Shown: positions 23,436 to 32,563, counted from the first letter of the stretch. The stretch: DNA of 64,000 nt from CAYQQQ01 sp964420125 (GCA_964420125.1 CAYQQQ010000020.1:17352-81351); one strand, 5' to 3'. Numbers and translations: made by a program. The notes: a model not told the origin generated them from the letters alone.

Positions 23436-24896
23436 ATGTCCCCCACCCACGCGGTGCGCACCACCGGCATCTACTGCCGGCCGGAGTGCTCGGCACGCCC
23501 CTCGCCGGCGAACGTCACCGTCTACCCCTCGTCGGCTGCGGCAGAGGCCGCCGGCTACCGCGCCTGCCTGCGATGCCGCCCCTACCGCGAGGATGCCCCG
23601 ATGGTCGTGCAGGGGCCGGAGCTGGTGTGCCGGGCGGTGCAGCTCGTGGTCGACGGCGCGCTCGACGGAGGCACCGAGGACCAGCTGGCCGCTCGTGTCG
23701 GCGTGTCGGCGAGGCACCTGCGGCGGCTCTTCGCCCAGCACGTGGGCGCAACTCCCGACCAGCTCGCACGATCCCGACGTGCCCACTTCGCCCGTCGGCT
23801 GCTGGACGACACCGACCTGCCCGTCGGCGAGGTGGCGCTGGCAGCCGGCTACGGCAGCGCCCGCCAACTCCACCGGGCGACGCGAGAGGTCTTCCGGGCC
23901 ACCCCGACGGAGCTGCGGTCCCGTCGGCGGCGGACCGACCGCCTCGTCGCCGACGGAGGGCTCGACCTGCGGGTGCCGGCGGCTGGGCCGCTCGAGTGGC
24001 CGGTGCTGACCGGATGGCTGGCCGGACGTGCCGTGCCCGGTGTCGAGGCCGTGGTCGAGGCCGGGGAGGGCTCGCGCTACCGGCGCACCATCTGCGTCGA
24101 CGGGGATCCCGGTGTGGTGGAGCTGGGCCCGCTGATCGAGCCGGGCCAACTGCTCATGCGGGTGCACCTCCCCCACTGGCACGGCCTCATCCACCTCGTC
24201 CAGCGGGCACGGCACCTGATCGGCCTCTCCACGGACCTCGAGGCTGCGCAGCACCAGCTCGGCGAGGATGCCCTCCTCGCGCCGCTCGTCCGTGCACGGC
24301 CGGGTCTGCGACCGGCCGGCTGCTGGGATCCCCTCGAGGTGGGGGTGCGGGCCGTCGCCGGCCAGCAGATCCGGGTGCGCACCGCCACGGTGGTGATGGG
24401 CCGTCTCGCGCACCGCCTCGGCCGTGGCGTCCCCGGCCTGGCACCCATGGGCCTCGAGGTGCTCTTCCCGGATGCCGCGACCCTCGCCGATGCCGATCTC
24501 GACGGCCTGGGGCTCACCGGCGACCGAGTCGCCGCCGTGCGAGCGCTCGCGGCCGCCGTGGCCGAGGGCCGCGTGGTGCTCGACCGCAGCCTCCCCCTCG
24601 ACGATCTGCTGGAAGGGCTCCGGGAGATCCCGGGGATCGGGCCATGGAGCGCCAACTACATCGCCCTGCGCCTGGGCGAGCTGGACGCCTTCCCCGCCGG
24701 CGACTCGGGCCTGCGATCCTCGGCGGCACGGCTGCTGGGCACGGACCGGGTCTCCGAGGCCGAGCTGGCTCGGCTCGCGCAGCGCTGGCGACCGTGGCGG
24801 GCGATCGCCGCTGCCCACCTCTGGGCCATGGCCACCGACCCGCCCGAGTCGCACGGCCTCACCCGGCCGACCGGGATGGTCAGAACGACCGGGTGA
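23436..24896 (+). CDS. Ada-AlkA fusion: methyl sensor, AraC-type HTH and 3-methyladenine DNA glycosylase, N-terminally short
   Basis: A 486-residue fusion. The AdaA zinc domain has all four cysteines (C14 and C18 in GIYCRPEC; C44 and C47 in ACLRC). An AraC-type HTH follows (about 60-165), then an AlkA N-terminal domain and an HhH-GPD glycosylase with IPGIGPWSANYIALRLGELDAFP, where the final Asp is the catalytic position. Full AdaA domains carry about 25-30 residues before the RTTGIYCRP motif, including an RD-x-FDG-F segment. This protein starts at MSPTHAV and lacks it, and no upstream frame encodes it. It senses methyl phosphotriesters and excises alkylated bases. The last 17 bases overlap the convergent ATPase gene. 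Confidence 0.9.
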   Translation: MSPTHAVRTTGIYCRPECSARPSPANVTVYPSSAAAEAAGYRACLRCRPYREDAPMVVQGPELVCRAVQLVVDGALDGGTEDQLAARVGVSARHLRRLFAQHVGATPDQLARSRRAHFARRLLDDTDLPVGEVALAAGYGSARQLHRATREVFRATPTELRSRRRRTDRLVADGGLDLRVPAAGPLEWPVLTGWLAGRAVPGVEAVVEAGEGSRYRRTICVDGDPGVVELGPLIEPGQLLMRVHLPHWHGLIHLVQRARHLIGLSTDLEAAQHQLGEDALLAPLVRARPGLRPAGCWDPLEVGVRAVAGQQIRVRTATVVMGRLAHRLGRGVPGLAPMGLEVLFPDAATLADADLDGLGLTGDRVAAVRALAAAVAEGRVVLDRSLPLDDLLEGLREIPGIGPWSANYIALRLGELDAFPAGDSGLRSSAARLLGTDRVSEAELARLAQRWRPWRAIAAAHLWAMATDPPESHGLTRPTGMVRTTG

Positions 24897-26223
24897 AGTA
24901 CAGCGCCATCACCCGGTCGACCATGTCGGGAGTGAGCACCGGCGGTACCTCGTGGTAGAGGGCGATCGACGAGGCCAGCTTGCACACGACGCCGGGGAGG
25001 TAGGCCCGCAGCTCCCCGTCGCCCTTGTGGCGGGCGAAGTGGCGGAGGTGGTCGACGGCATCCTGGTGGACCTCGATGCGGTGGTGCGCCGACACCCGGC
25101 GCAGGATCTCGTCGAAGTCGGCGTCGCTGCACGCACCCACGAAGACCTTGTTCTGGATCCGGCGGAAGAAGGCGTCGTCGCCGAGCTCCGCCGGTTGCAG
25201 GTTGGTCGACAGCACCACCTTCAGGTCGAAGGGGACCTCGAACTTCCTACCCATCAGGGTGAGGTAGTCGATGCCCCGGTCGAGCGGCACGATCCACCGG
25301 TTCAGCAGCGTCTCGGGCGAGGCGGACTGCCGGCCGAAGTCGTCGATCACGAACACCCCGTTGTTGGCCTTCACCTGCAGCGGCGCCAGGTACACCCCCG
25401 AGTCGGCTTCCAGCTGAAGGTCGAGCATCCCGGGGTGCAGCTCGCCGCCGGTGACCACCGCCGGACGGAGGCAGGCGACCCACCGGGGATCCATCCCCGG
25501 AGGCTGCTCGGCGATCCGCTCGTGGAGCGTGGGGTCGAACACGGTGATGATCTGGCCCTCCACCTCGATGCAGTGGGGGATGAGCACGTAGTCGGCATGG
25601 GCGCGCACGATGCGCTCGGCGACGCTGGACTTCCCGGTGCCGGGTGGGCCGTAGAGGAACATCGCCCCGTCGCTGTGGATCGCCGGGCCGAGCTCGTCGA
25701 GCAGGTCCGGGTCGATGACCAGGTCGGCGAAGCTGCGCCGGAGGACCTCCCGGTTGAGCTGCAGACGGGGGTGCTGGGCGCGCACGACCTCGTGGTAGAG
25801 CCCGAGGGACACCGGAACCGGCCCCACGTAGCGGCACTCCGCGGACCGCTGGGAGATGTGCTGGCGACCCATCTCGGTGGCGCTGACCACGTAGGCCCGA
25901 CCCTCCATCCCCTGGTACTCGAGGAGGTTCCGGTCGCGCATGGCCTGGACCGTGGCGTCCACCACCGACACGTTCACGCGGAGCTTCGCGGCCACGGCGG
26001 TGGTGGGAGTGCGGACCTCGGTGGCCACCTGGCGCAGCACGATGTCCTCGAGCAGCGCCGTGGTGATGCCCAACCCCTCGGGCTGGCCCGGTGGTCGCAA
26101 CCGGTCCTCGAGCGTGGCGGCCGGGCGCGGCGGGTCGAGCACAGAGGTGGCGGAGTCGTGCATGTGGTCGGTCGTCCGGATCAGGTCGCGCAGCGACGGG
26201 GCTGGTGCTTCGCTTCCGGTCAT
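24880..26223 (-). CDS. AAA-family ATPase with N-terminal winged-helix-like domain
   Basis: A 447-residue protein. Residues about 45-125 look like a winged helix (TTALLEDIVLRQVATEVRTPTTAVAAKLRVNVSVVDATVQAMRDRNLLEYQG), followed by an AAA core. Walker A is LYGPPGTGKSS, Walker B GVFVIDDFGRQ, and sensor 1 VVLSTNLQP; an arginine-rich FFRRIQNKVF may be the finger. Related ATPases in bacteria are called AAA proteins of unknown role, sometimes near pilus or secretion genes. No such neighbour is present here. It is tail-to-tail with ada-alkA, with a 17-bp overlap. Confidence 0.88.
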   Translation of the reverse strand: MTGSEAPAPSLRDLIRTTDHMHDSATSVLDPPRPAATLEDRLRPPGQPEGLGITTALLEDIVLRQVATEVRTPTTAVAAKLRVNVSVVDATVQAMRDRNLLEYQGMEGRAYVVSATEMGRQHISQRSAECRYVGPVPVSLGLYHEVVRAQHPRLQLNREVLRRSFADLVIDPDLLDELGPAIHSDGAMFLYGPPGTGKSSVAERIVRAHADYVLIPHCIEVEGQIITVFDPTLHERIAEQPPGMDPRWVACLRPAVVTGGELHPGMLDLQLEADSGVYLAPLQVKANNGVFVIDDFGRQSASPETLLNRWIVPLDRGIDYLTLMGRKFEVPFDLKVVLSTNLQPAELGDDAFFRRIQNKVFVGACSDADFDEILRRVSAHHRIEVHQDAVDHLRHFARHKGDGELRAYLPGVVCKLASSIALYHEVPPVLTPDMVDRVMALYFTRSF

Positions 26224-26294
26224 CGGCCGATGGCGGGGATACCTGAAGTCGGATCGGCGGTCCCGTCGAGGCAGCGGCGCGCCAGACTGGGGCC

Positions 26295-27104
26295 ATGCGC
26301 GTGCTCGTCACCGGAGGCGCCGGGTTCCTGGCCGGCGCGTTGGCGCGCGCCCTGGCCGAAGCCGGCCACTCGGTGCGAAGCCCGACCCATCAGGAGCTGG
26401 ACGTCACCGACCGGGCCGCCGTGCAGAGCGGTCTGCTCCAGGTGGACGCCGTGGTCCACACCGCCTACCGGCCGGTGAGCACCGCCGGCGTGCAGGCGGC
26501 GTGGCGGGTGAACGTGGCCGGCGCGCGCACCGTCGCCGAGGCGGCATCCCGACGCGGGATCCGGCTGGTGCACCTCTCCAGCGACGTGGTGTTCCCCGGC
26601 GACGGCACGTGGGCCACCGAGGACGACCCGCCCGCCCCGGTGACCGGGTTCGCCTACGGGGAGCAGAAGGCCGCTGCAGAATCGTCGGTGCGCGCCGAGG
26701 CGCCGACGGCCTCGGTGGTGCGGACCTCCCTGCTGTGGGACGACGAGGGCGGCGGTTCCCTGGCGGCGATGGTGCAGGAGTCGGCCGATCCCGACAGCCG
26801 CACCCGCCACTTCCTCGACGAGCTCCGCTGTCCGGTGCACGTCGAGGACGTGGCCGGCGGGATCGTCCGGCTCCTCGAGGACGCCGACCCACCTCCGGTG
26901 CTGCACCTCGCGGGTGCCGAGGTCGTCGATCGCCACCTCCTCGCGCAGTCGCTCGCGCCGTCGCTGGGGATCGCCCCCGCCGCGCTGCGCTCCGCTCGAG
27001 CCGACTCGCACCCTGGGCCCCGCCCGCGGGATCTGCGGTTGGACTGCCGCCTCGCCCGGCAGCGCTACCGGTGGTCGCCCCGACCCTTGCCGGCGCCGGG
27101 CTGA
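26295..27104 (+). CDS. NAD-dependent epimerase/RmlD-like reductase
   Basis: A 269-residue extended SDR. VLVTGGAGFLAGALARAL binds the cofactor, LVHLSSDVVFPGDG holds the serine region, and FAYGEQKAAAE supplies YxxxK. The pattern and length match dTDP-4-dehydrorhamnose reductase-like proteins (RmlD substrate-binding family), but dTDP-rhamnose genes are absent nearby, so it may be another sugar-nucleotide reductase. The ATG at 26295 lies 71 bp from the divergent AAA gene. Confidence 0.88.
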   Translation: MRVLVTGGAGFLAGALARALAEAGHSVRSPTHQELDVTDRAAVQSGLLQVDAVVHTAYRPVSTAGVQAAWRVNVAGARTVAEAASRRGIRLVHLSSDVVFPGDGTWATEDDPPAPVTGFAYGEQKAAAESSVRAEAPTASVVRTSLLWDDEGGGSLAAMVQESADPDSRTRHFLDELRCPVHVEDVAGGIVRLLEDADPPPVLHLAGAEVVDRHLLAQSLAPSLGIAPAALRSARADSHPGPRPRDLRLDCRLARQRYRWSPRPLPAPG

Positions 27105-27159
27105 GCTCGTGCACGGCGTTCGGGACCGGATCCGCTCTCCGAGACGGTAGGAATGGACC

Positions 27160-28545
27160 GTGCAGGACACCGAGACCACAGCGCTGGTGCTCGCCGGTGG
27201 CGGCACCAAGGGTGCCTTCGAGGTCGGCGTGATCGACCACCTCGTCACCGTCGGCCACCTCGTCCCCCGAGTCATCACCTCGGCCTCGGCGGGATCCGTG
27301 CTGGCGCTGGTCCTGGCACAGGCGCGCGGCGCCGAGGAGCTGGCGCACGCCGTGGAGGAGCTGCGGGGCGACCTGTTGGCCATGGCCCGCACCGATCAGG
27401 TCTTCGGCCGCCAACCCTGGCTGGCGGCGTTCGACGGCACGCCCCTCGGGGCGCAGATCGACAGGCTGCTGACCGTGCAGGCGCGCCCGACCCCACCCGG
27501 GGGCAACCAGCTGCCGGCCGCCGAGCCCGACGCACCTCCGGCTCGACACCACATGAGCTGGAGGCACCTCACCGGAGCCCTCGAGGAGCTGACCGTCGCC
27601 GGCTCGGCCCTCCGGGAGCTGAAGCAGAACGCCACGTCCCTGCTCACCCTCGACCCCCTCGAGGCCGCACTCCGGGGCCACGCCACCACCGGCATCCGAC
27701 CGGTCGACCTGGAGCGGGTGGCACGGCCGGGGTTGGAGCTCCGCATGTCGGTGACCGCACTGGGAGCGGGTCGCACCCACTACGTGGGGGCTGACGGCAC
27801 CCTGTACGGCCCCGAGGCGGACGTCCCCATCGACGACCGGCGGGCGACCGATGCGATCGAAGGGGCGATGGCCAGCTCCAGCGTCCCGATGATCTTCCCC
27901 GCACGCCGGCTGGGCGAGCACGACGGGGAGGCCTACGTCGACGGTGGCCTGCTGCAGAACATCCCCGTGGAGGCGGTGGCAGCCCTCGGAGCCATGGACG
28001 TGCACACGGTGGTGGCGGTCCCCCTCCAGCCCCCGCCGGCCAAGCTCGACTTCCTCTCCGCGAACATGGTGAGGGTGTTCCTGCGCTGCACCGCCGAGAT
28101 CTCCTTCGACGAGGTGCAGCGACGGAACCTCGAGGCCGCCCTTCCGAACGGGGCGCGCCACCACGTCTACGCCCCCACCGTCGATGTGGTGGGCCCCTTC
28201 GAGGTGCAGCAGGGCCTGATGCTGCTGGACATGGACTACGGCTGGCTGCGCGCCCAGGAGGTGGCCGCCGAGCTGGACGAGCACGAGCGCTCCGCGGCGA
28301 TGACCGCCACCGACTCGCTGGTGGTGGCGCGGGAGCGGGCCTGGTACCTCGAGGAGCAGTGCCTCGACCTCGGGACGGTCACCGAGGAGGCCGAAGGGCG
28401 CCTGGTCGAGCTCAAGCGCACGGTGGCGGCGGCGACCGCCGTGCGCGCCGGGTTGGGCCTGGAGGCACCGCCCGGCGCATCGAGCTGGGCGCACGCCTAC
28501 GAGCCGCACGACCGAGAGGTGCCCGCCAGCTTCCCCCAGCTCTGA
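27160..28545 (+). CDS. Patatin-like phospholipase
   Basis: A 461-residue patatin-domain hydrolase. LAGGGTKGAFEVGV (about 12-24) is the oxyanion-hole motif. The nucleophile elbow is SASAGS, with Ser43 in S-x-S-x-G instead of the usual G-x-S-x-G. The dyad aspartate is Asp261 in YVDGGLLQNIPV. The C-terminal 150 residues are charged and helical. It is likely to release fatty acid from phospholipid or another ester. The GTG start at 27160 has TAGGA upstream. The first-glycine change in the elbow is unusual and could alter activity. Confidence 0.88.
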   Translation: MQDTETTALVLAGGGTKGAFEVGVIDHLVTVGHLVPRVITSASAGSVLALVLAQARGAEELAHAVEELRGDLLAMARTDQVFGRQPWLAAFDGTPLGAQIDRLLTVQARPTPPGGNQLPAAEPDAPPARHHMSWRHLTGALEELTVAGSALRELKQNATSLLTLDPLEAALRGHATTGIRPVDLERVARPGLELRMSVTALGAGRTHYVGADGTLYGPEADVPIDDRRATDAIEGAMASSSVPMIFPARRLGEHDGEAYVDGGLLQNIPVEAVAALGAMDVHTVVAVPLQPPPAKLDFLSANMVRVFLRCTAEISFDEVQRRNLEAALPNGARHHVYAPTVDVVGPFEVQQGLMLLDMDYGWLRAQEVAAELDEHERSAAMTATDSLVVARERAWYLEEQCLDLGTVTEEAEGRLVELKRTVAAATAVRAGLGLEAPPGASSWAHAYEPHDREVPASFPQL

Positions 28546-28620
28546 GCTGCTGGCCCGGCGGGCACCCGGTTCCCTCGGAACACGCCCGCCTCCTCCGCGA
28601 CACGGGGTCCCTGCCCCGTG
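28519..28620 (+). terminator. Two hairpins after the patatin gene
   Basis: GTGCCCGCC (28519-28527) pairs with 28557-28565 and encloses the stop codon. A second stem, CACGGGG/CCCCGTG (28601-28607 with 28614-28620), has a 6-nt loop. Together they probably end patatin transcription before the GGDEF-EAL gene. No T-run is present. Confidence 0.5.
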
Positions 28621-28716
28621 GCGTCCGTGAGCCCGGCCGCGACCCTGCCGGCATCGCACGGCACCTCGAACGACCTGGTTGCAAATCCGCGCATCTCCTC
28701 CCACCCTGATCAGGGC

Positions 28717-31050
28717 ATGCCGAACGACGCTCGACCACGCACCGCCGCCTTCTTCGCCTTCGCCGTGATGGGCGGCCTTCTGCTGGTGATCGGCGTGTGG
28801 GTGGCGGCCACCGCCGGTGCCGGGCTGGCGTGGCTGGAGACCGCCGATGCGCACTACGTGCTCCTCAGCCTGGCGACCCTCGCCGCGACGCTCGTAGCCG
28901 TGCACCGGAGCCAGGGCCCGGCGCGCCGCGCGTGGTGGTTGTTGGCGGCCGCCATCGCCGTCAACGTGGTGGCGGACGTCGCCTACATCGTGGTGGAGGC
29001 GCTGGAGGGCACGCCGTGGGTGTCCTTCATCGACGTGCTCTACCTGGCCGGCTACCCGTTCCTCCTCGCTGCTCTCTGGGTGCTCGCCAGGGCCCGCAGT
29101 CGCGCCGAAGGCCCCAAGGCCATGCTCGACGGCCTGGTCCTGGCGCTGAGCCTCGGGCTCCTCGCCTGGCAGTTCGTGCTGGTGGCCCCGGGAGGGATGG
29201 CCGAGGCCGAGGGCCTCCTGGCCCGCGTGGTGCTGGTGGCCTACCCGATGTGGGACCTCCTCCTGCTCGGCGGCATCGCCGGCGTGCTGCTGGTCCCCGG
29301 CCACCGGAGCAGGTCGCTGTGGTGCCTCACCGCCTTCTTCTTCACCTACTTCGCCTCCGACATCGCCTACGCGGTGTTCTCCTACACCAGTGACACCGCA
29401 CTGCGATGGATCGATGTGGGGTACATGGCCGCCAACTACCTGGTGGGGTTGGCGGCCCTGAGCCCCGACGCCGGGGAGATCGCCGAGCCGCAGCCGTCGC
29501 GCGAGCCCGGCCTCGGGCGCTTCGTGCTCCTCGCCGCCGCGGCGGTCACCCCCGGGCTCGCCGCGGCGCTGACCCTGACGGTCAGCGGCGGGGTCAACCC
29601 GTGGGTGCTGGTGAGCACCAGCGCGGCCGTCGCGGTGCTGCTGTCGGTGCGCATCGCCAGCCTCCTGCGCGACGAGCACCGCGCCCGCCACGCGGCGGAG
29701 GAGATGCGCGAGGAGCTGCGTCGCCGGGCGTTGGAGGACGACCTGACCGGCCTGCCCAACCGCCAGGCGCTGTTCGAGGCCATCACGTCGCTTCCCCAGG
29801 ACCAGGTCCTCAGCCTCCTGCTCGTCGACCTCGACCGCTTCAAGGTGGTCAACGACACGGCCGGCCACCGCAGCGGCGACGTGGTGCTGCGGGACGCCGC
29901 CGCCCGCATCCGCGCCGCGGTGCGGGCGCAGGACCGCGTGCACCGCCTCGGCGGCGACGAGTTCGTGGTGCTCTGCCCGGGGATCCCCGAGGCCGAGGCC
30001 GAGGGCATCGCCCTCCGGATCATCGACGAGCTGGCGGCGGTGTTCCGCGTGGACGCGATGGAGTGGTTCGTCGGCGCCAGCATCGGCGTCGCCAGCGGTC
30101 GCCCCGAAGAGTTCGCCGAGCCGGAGGACCTCGTCGATGCCGGTGACATCGCCATGTACGTGGCCAAGCGCGATCCGGTCCGCGCCGTCGCCCGCTTCGA
30201 CGACTCCATGAAGCGACACCTCCACCAGCAGCACACAGCCGAGCTGAACCTCCGTCGCGCCCTCGACGAGGACCGCATCGAACCTGCCTTCCAGCCCATC
30301 GTGCGCCTCGACGACCAGTCCATCGCCGGATTCGAGACCCTCGCCCGTTGGCGACGCAGCGACGGCGAGCTGGTCTCGGCCGCCGAGTTCCTCCCCCTCG
30401 CGGAGCAGACGGGCCTGGTGGACGAGATCGATCGCCGGATGCTGGAGCGCGCCGCCCGGTTCGCGAAGTCGTTCAACGAGCGTCACCTCGACCACGCCCC
30501 GGCGTTCGTCACCGTGAACCTGTCGCCGCACCACCTGGCCTCCGACGTGGCGGCCACGGTGGGGGCCACGGTGGAACGGGTGGGGATGGACCCGACCGAT
30601 CTCGTCGTCGAGCTCACGGAAGGGGCGTTGGCCATCGATCCCGAGCTGGCGGTCCGCCGGTTGAGCGCCGTGCGGGACCTCGGGGTGATGCTCGCCATCG
30701 ACGACTTCGGCACCGGCTACTCGTCGCTGGCGCAGCTCCTGCGGTTCCCGGTGGACTTCGTCAAGGTGGACCAGTTCTTCGTGAAGACCCTCGGCACCGT
30801 GCCGGCACGCCGGAGCGGGGCGGCAGCCGCCCTCCACGTCGCCGACACGCTCGGGATCAGGGCGATCGCCGAGGGGGTCGAGACCACCTCGCAGGCCGAC
30901 GTGCTGCGCTCGCTCGGCTACACGTACGCCCAAGGCATGCTGCTGGGCCCCCCGATGAGCACCTCGGAGGCGGCCCGTCTCGACCCCGTGCCCACCGGGC
31001 AGCCGGTGGGCGACGCCCTCGCCGAGGGCTCACGCCTCGCCGAGGAGTGA
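28717..31050 (+). CDS. Membrane-bound GGDEF-EAL protein (cyclic-di-GMP turnover)
   Basis: A 777-residue protein from the ATG at 28717. About eight hydrophobic segments (residues 10-310) form a sensor-like membrane block. Then comes a GGDEF domain with DDLTGLPNR and an intact RLGGDEFVV (GGDEF 412-416), which makes c-di-GMP. An EAL domain follows, with FQPIVRLDD, FETLARW (ETL instead of EAL), VNLSP, ELTEGAL, IDDFGTGYSSL, VKVDQFF and AEGVET: the metal and base residues are all present. Both activities may exist. A GTG at 28618 is an alternative start. The 3' end overlaps the convergent unknown gene by 21 bp. Confidence 0.93.
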   Translation: MPNDARPRTAAFFAFAVMGGLLLVIGVWVAATAGAGLAWLETADAHYVLLSLATLAATLVAVHRSQGPARRAWWLLAAAIAVNVVADVAYIVVEALEGTPWVSFIDVLYLAGYPFLLAALWVLARARSRAEGPKAMLDGLVLALSLGLLAWQFVLVAPGGMAEAEGLLARVVLVAYPMWDLLLLGGIAGVLLVPGHRSRSLWCLTAFFFTYFASDIAYAVFSYTSDTALRWIDVGYMAANYLVGLAALSPDAGEIAEPQPSREPGLGRFVLLAAAAVTPGLAAALTLTVSGGVNPWVLVSTSAAVAVLLSVRIASLLRDEHRARHAAEEMREELRRRALEDDLTGLPNRQALFEAITSLPQDQVLSLLLVDLDRFKVVNDTAGHRSGDVVLRDAAARIRAAVRAQDRVHRLGGDEFVVLCPGIPEAEAEGIALRIIDELAAVFRVDAMEWFVGASIGVASGRPEEFAEPEDLVDAGDIAMYVAKRDPVRAVARFDDSMKRHLHQQHTAELNLRRALDEDRIEPAFQPIVRLDDQSIAGFETLARWRRSDGELVSAAEFLPLAEQTGLVDEIDRRMLERAARFAKSFNERHLDHAPAFVTVNLSPHHLASDVAATVGATVERVGMDPTDLVVELTEGALAIDPELAVRRLSAVRDLGVMLAIDDFGTGYSSLAQLLRFPVDFVKVDQFFVKTLGTVPARRSGAAAALHVADTLGIRAIAEGVETTSQADVLRSLGYTYAQGMLLGPPMSTSEAARLDPVPTGQPVGDALAEGSRLAEE

Positions 31051-31063
31051 GCCCTCGGCGAGG
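31017..31063. terminator. Strong bidirectional hairpin in overlapping 3' ends
   Basis: A 17-bp perfect stem: 31017-31033 pairs with 31047-31063 around a 13-nt loop. It lies inside the last codons of both the GGDEF-EAL gene (stop at 31050) and the convergent unknown gene (stop at 31030). It should stop transcription in both directions while being translated on both strands. Confidence 0.75.
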
Positions 31064-31653
31064 CGCGCCACCAACGACTCCGCAGCGCAGGTCGCCATCA
31101 CCGACTCCATCAGCTCGAGCACCGGAAGCTCCACGCACGGCAGCGGAGCATCAGCGTCCTGCTGCCCTGGGCTGCGCCCGGGCACCTCGGCCACCACCAA
31201 CGACACCCGCATCTCGCGATCGGAGAGGATCCCGATGCCGTGCAGCAGGTCGTCGTGGGGGAACCGGTCGACGGCGTCCACCACCACGTCGCGGCACCGT
31301 GGGGGCTCGGTGGTGGTGCCGAACACGTAGCGATGGTGGTCAGGGCCTCCCAGGTGGAGGATCCCGCTCGGCCAGCAGCGGTGAGGGGCCTTCACCCCCA
31401 GTTGGACGGCCGGATCGCCCGCGGCGTCGAGGAACCGCTGCGATCGGCCCTGGCCATGCAGGTCCATGGCCTGGCGCACCGCGGCGCGGAACCCGCACGG
31501 GGGCAGCGTGGTCACCTCTGGCAGCCCGGTGACCTCCCAGCCCAGCTCTGCCAGCAGGCGGTCCCCGTCCCACAACCGCACCGCCACCTCCGAGAATCGA
31601 TGGGCGAGCGTCGCCGCCACCCGCATCTCGGCCAGACCCCGTTCGCTCAGCAC
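31030..31653 (-). CDS. Unknown protein, candidate iron-regulated
   Basis: A 207-residue protein that I do not recognise. It has no signal peptide or TM segment. Visible features are scattered His/Cys residues (LPPCGFRAA, KAPHRCWPSG, GGPDHHRYVFG, EPPRCRDVVVD) and an acidic DAVDRFPHDDLLHG. The GTG start at 31653 has an ideal AGGAGGAG upstream, so it is well expressed. A near-consensus IdeR/DtxR box lies 42 bases upstream, which makes iron-dependent repression likely. Its function could lie in iron or heme handling, but nothing in the sequence proves that. Confidence 0.75.
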   Translation of the reverse strand: MLSERGLAEMRVAATLAHRFSEVAVRLWDGDRLLAELGWEVTGLPEVTTLPPCGFRAAVRQAMDLHGQGRSQRFLDAAGDPAVQLGVKAPHRCWPSGILHLGGPDHHRYVFGTTTEPPRCRDVVVDAVDRFPHDDLLHGIGILSDREMRVSLVVAEVPGRSPGQQDADAPLPCVELPVLELMESVMATCAAESLVARLAEGSLLGEA

Positions 31654-31694
31654 GTCCCGACTCCTCCTACTCTCCGCACACCCGTGCGGGAGTA

Positions 31695-31713
31695 TTAGGT
31701 ATACCTAACATAA
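31695..31713. promoter_or_regulatory. Putative IdeR/DtxR iron box
   Basis: TTAGGTATACCTAACATAA matches 15 of 19 positions of the DtxR/IdeR consensus TTAGGTTAGSCTAACCTAA. The first 14 bases, TTAGGTATACCTAA, form a perfect palindrome. It is the most AT-rich patch in the region and contains -10-like hexamers on both strands. It lies upstream of the unknown gene (start 31653) and 101 bases upstream of the YceI gene. Confidence 0.7.
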
Positions 31714-31813
31714 TGTGCAAGGATCGGCAAGGGCCGCGCGGCGTCTGCGTTCCCAGGAAGTTCACAGGCAACGCACCCCGTGCACCCAGCCGACGCGGCA
31801 ATACTCCGGGGCC

Positions 31814-32563
31814 ATGTCCACCCGCGCGAAAGCCATCTCCGCCATCGTCGTCGCCCTGGTGCTCCTGGCCGGCGGCGGCCTCTGGTGGTACCTGTCCGAC
31901 GACGCCCCCGACAAGGTCAGCCTCGAGTCAGCCACCGAAGGGCTCGACCAGGACGCATCGGGGGGGTCGACCACCACGGCGGAGTCCGCTGCATCCGACG
32001 CCTCGCAGCTCGACGGCACGTGGACCGTCGACGCCGAGACCGGCGAGTTCGACTTCCAGTCGGCCACCGGCTCCTTCGCCGGGTTCCGCATCGACGAGGA
32101 GCTGGCCCAGATCGGCGCCAAGGAGGCGGTCGGGCGCACCGGTGGCGTCAGCGGGACGATGGAGCTCGCCGACGGAGAGGTCACCACCGTGGACGTCACC
32201 GTGGACATGGCCGCCCTCACCACCGACGAGAGCCGTCGCGACCGCCGGGTCCACGAGTCCCTGCAGACCGACCAGTTCCCCACCGCCACCTTCACCCTCG
32301 ACGAGCCCATCGACCTCGGCGCCTCTGCAGAGGACGGGTCGCCGCTGTCCACCACCGCGCAGGGCGAGCTCACGATCCACGGGGTGACCGAACCGGTCGA
32401 GGTCGCCCTGGAGGCCCAGGTCGTCGACGGCACGATCGTGGTGGTGGGCTCCACCCAGGTGAACCTCGGCGACTTCGGCGTGACCGCCCCCACCGCCCCC
32501 ATGGTGCTGTCGGTGTCCGAGGAGGCGACCGTCGAGCTGCAGCTGCTGTTCGTCAAGGGGTGA
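31814..32563 (+). CDS. Exported YceI-family lipocalin-like protein
   Basis: A 249-residue protein. An N-terminal TM/signal anchor (about 8-28, AISAIVVALVLLAGGGLWWYL) and a Ser/Thr/Asp-rich spacer precede the YceI domain: LDGTWTVDAETGEFDF, then RRDRRVHESLQTDQFPTATFTL (the family's hallmark), GELTIHGVTEPVEVALEA and VNLGDFGV. YceI proteins bind isoprenoid or amphiphilic lipids in a beta-barrel. Its placement beside a putative iron box could mean iron-linked expression. The ATG at 31814 has only a weak ribosome site. Confidence 0.92.
   Translation: MSTRAKAISAIVVALVLLAGGGLWWYLSDDAPDKVSLESATEGLDQDASGGSTTTAESAASDASQLDGTWTVDAETGEFDFQSATGSFAGFRIDEELAQIGAKEAVGRTGGVSGTMELADGEVTTVDVTVDMAALTTDESRRDRRVHESLQTDQFPTATFTLDEPIDLGASAEDGSPLSTTAQGELTIHGVTEPVEVALEAQVVDGTIVVVGSTQVNLGDFGVTAPTAPMVLSVSEEATVELQLLFVKG

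Noticed and set aside
26404..30933. A 1509-codon minus-strand open frame across three genes
   Set aside because: It runs antisense to the RmlD-like, patatin and GGDEF-EAL genes, has no domain-like text, and is a codon-bias artefact.
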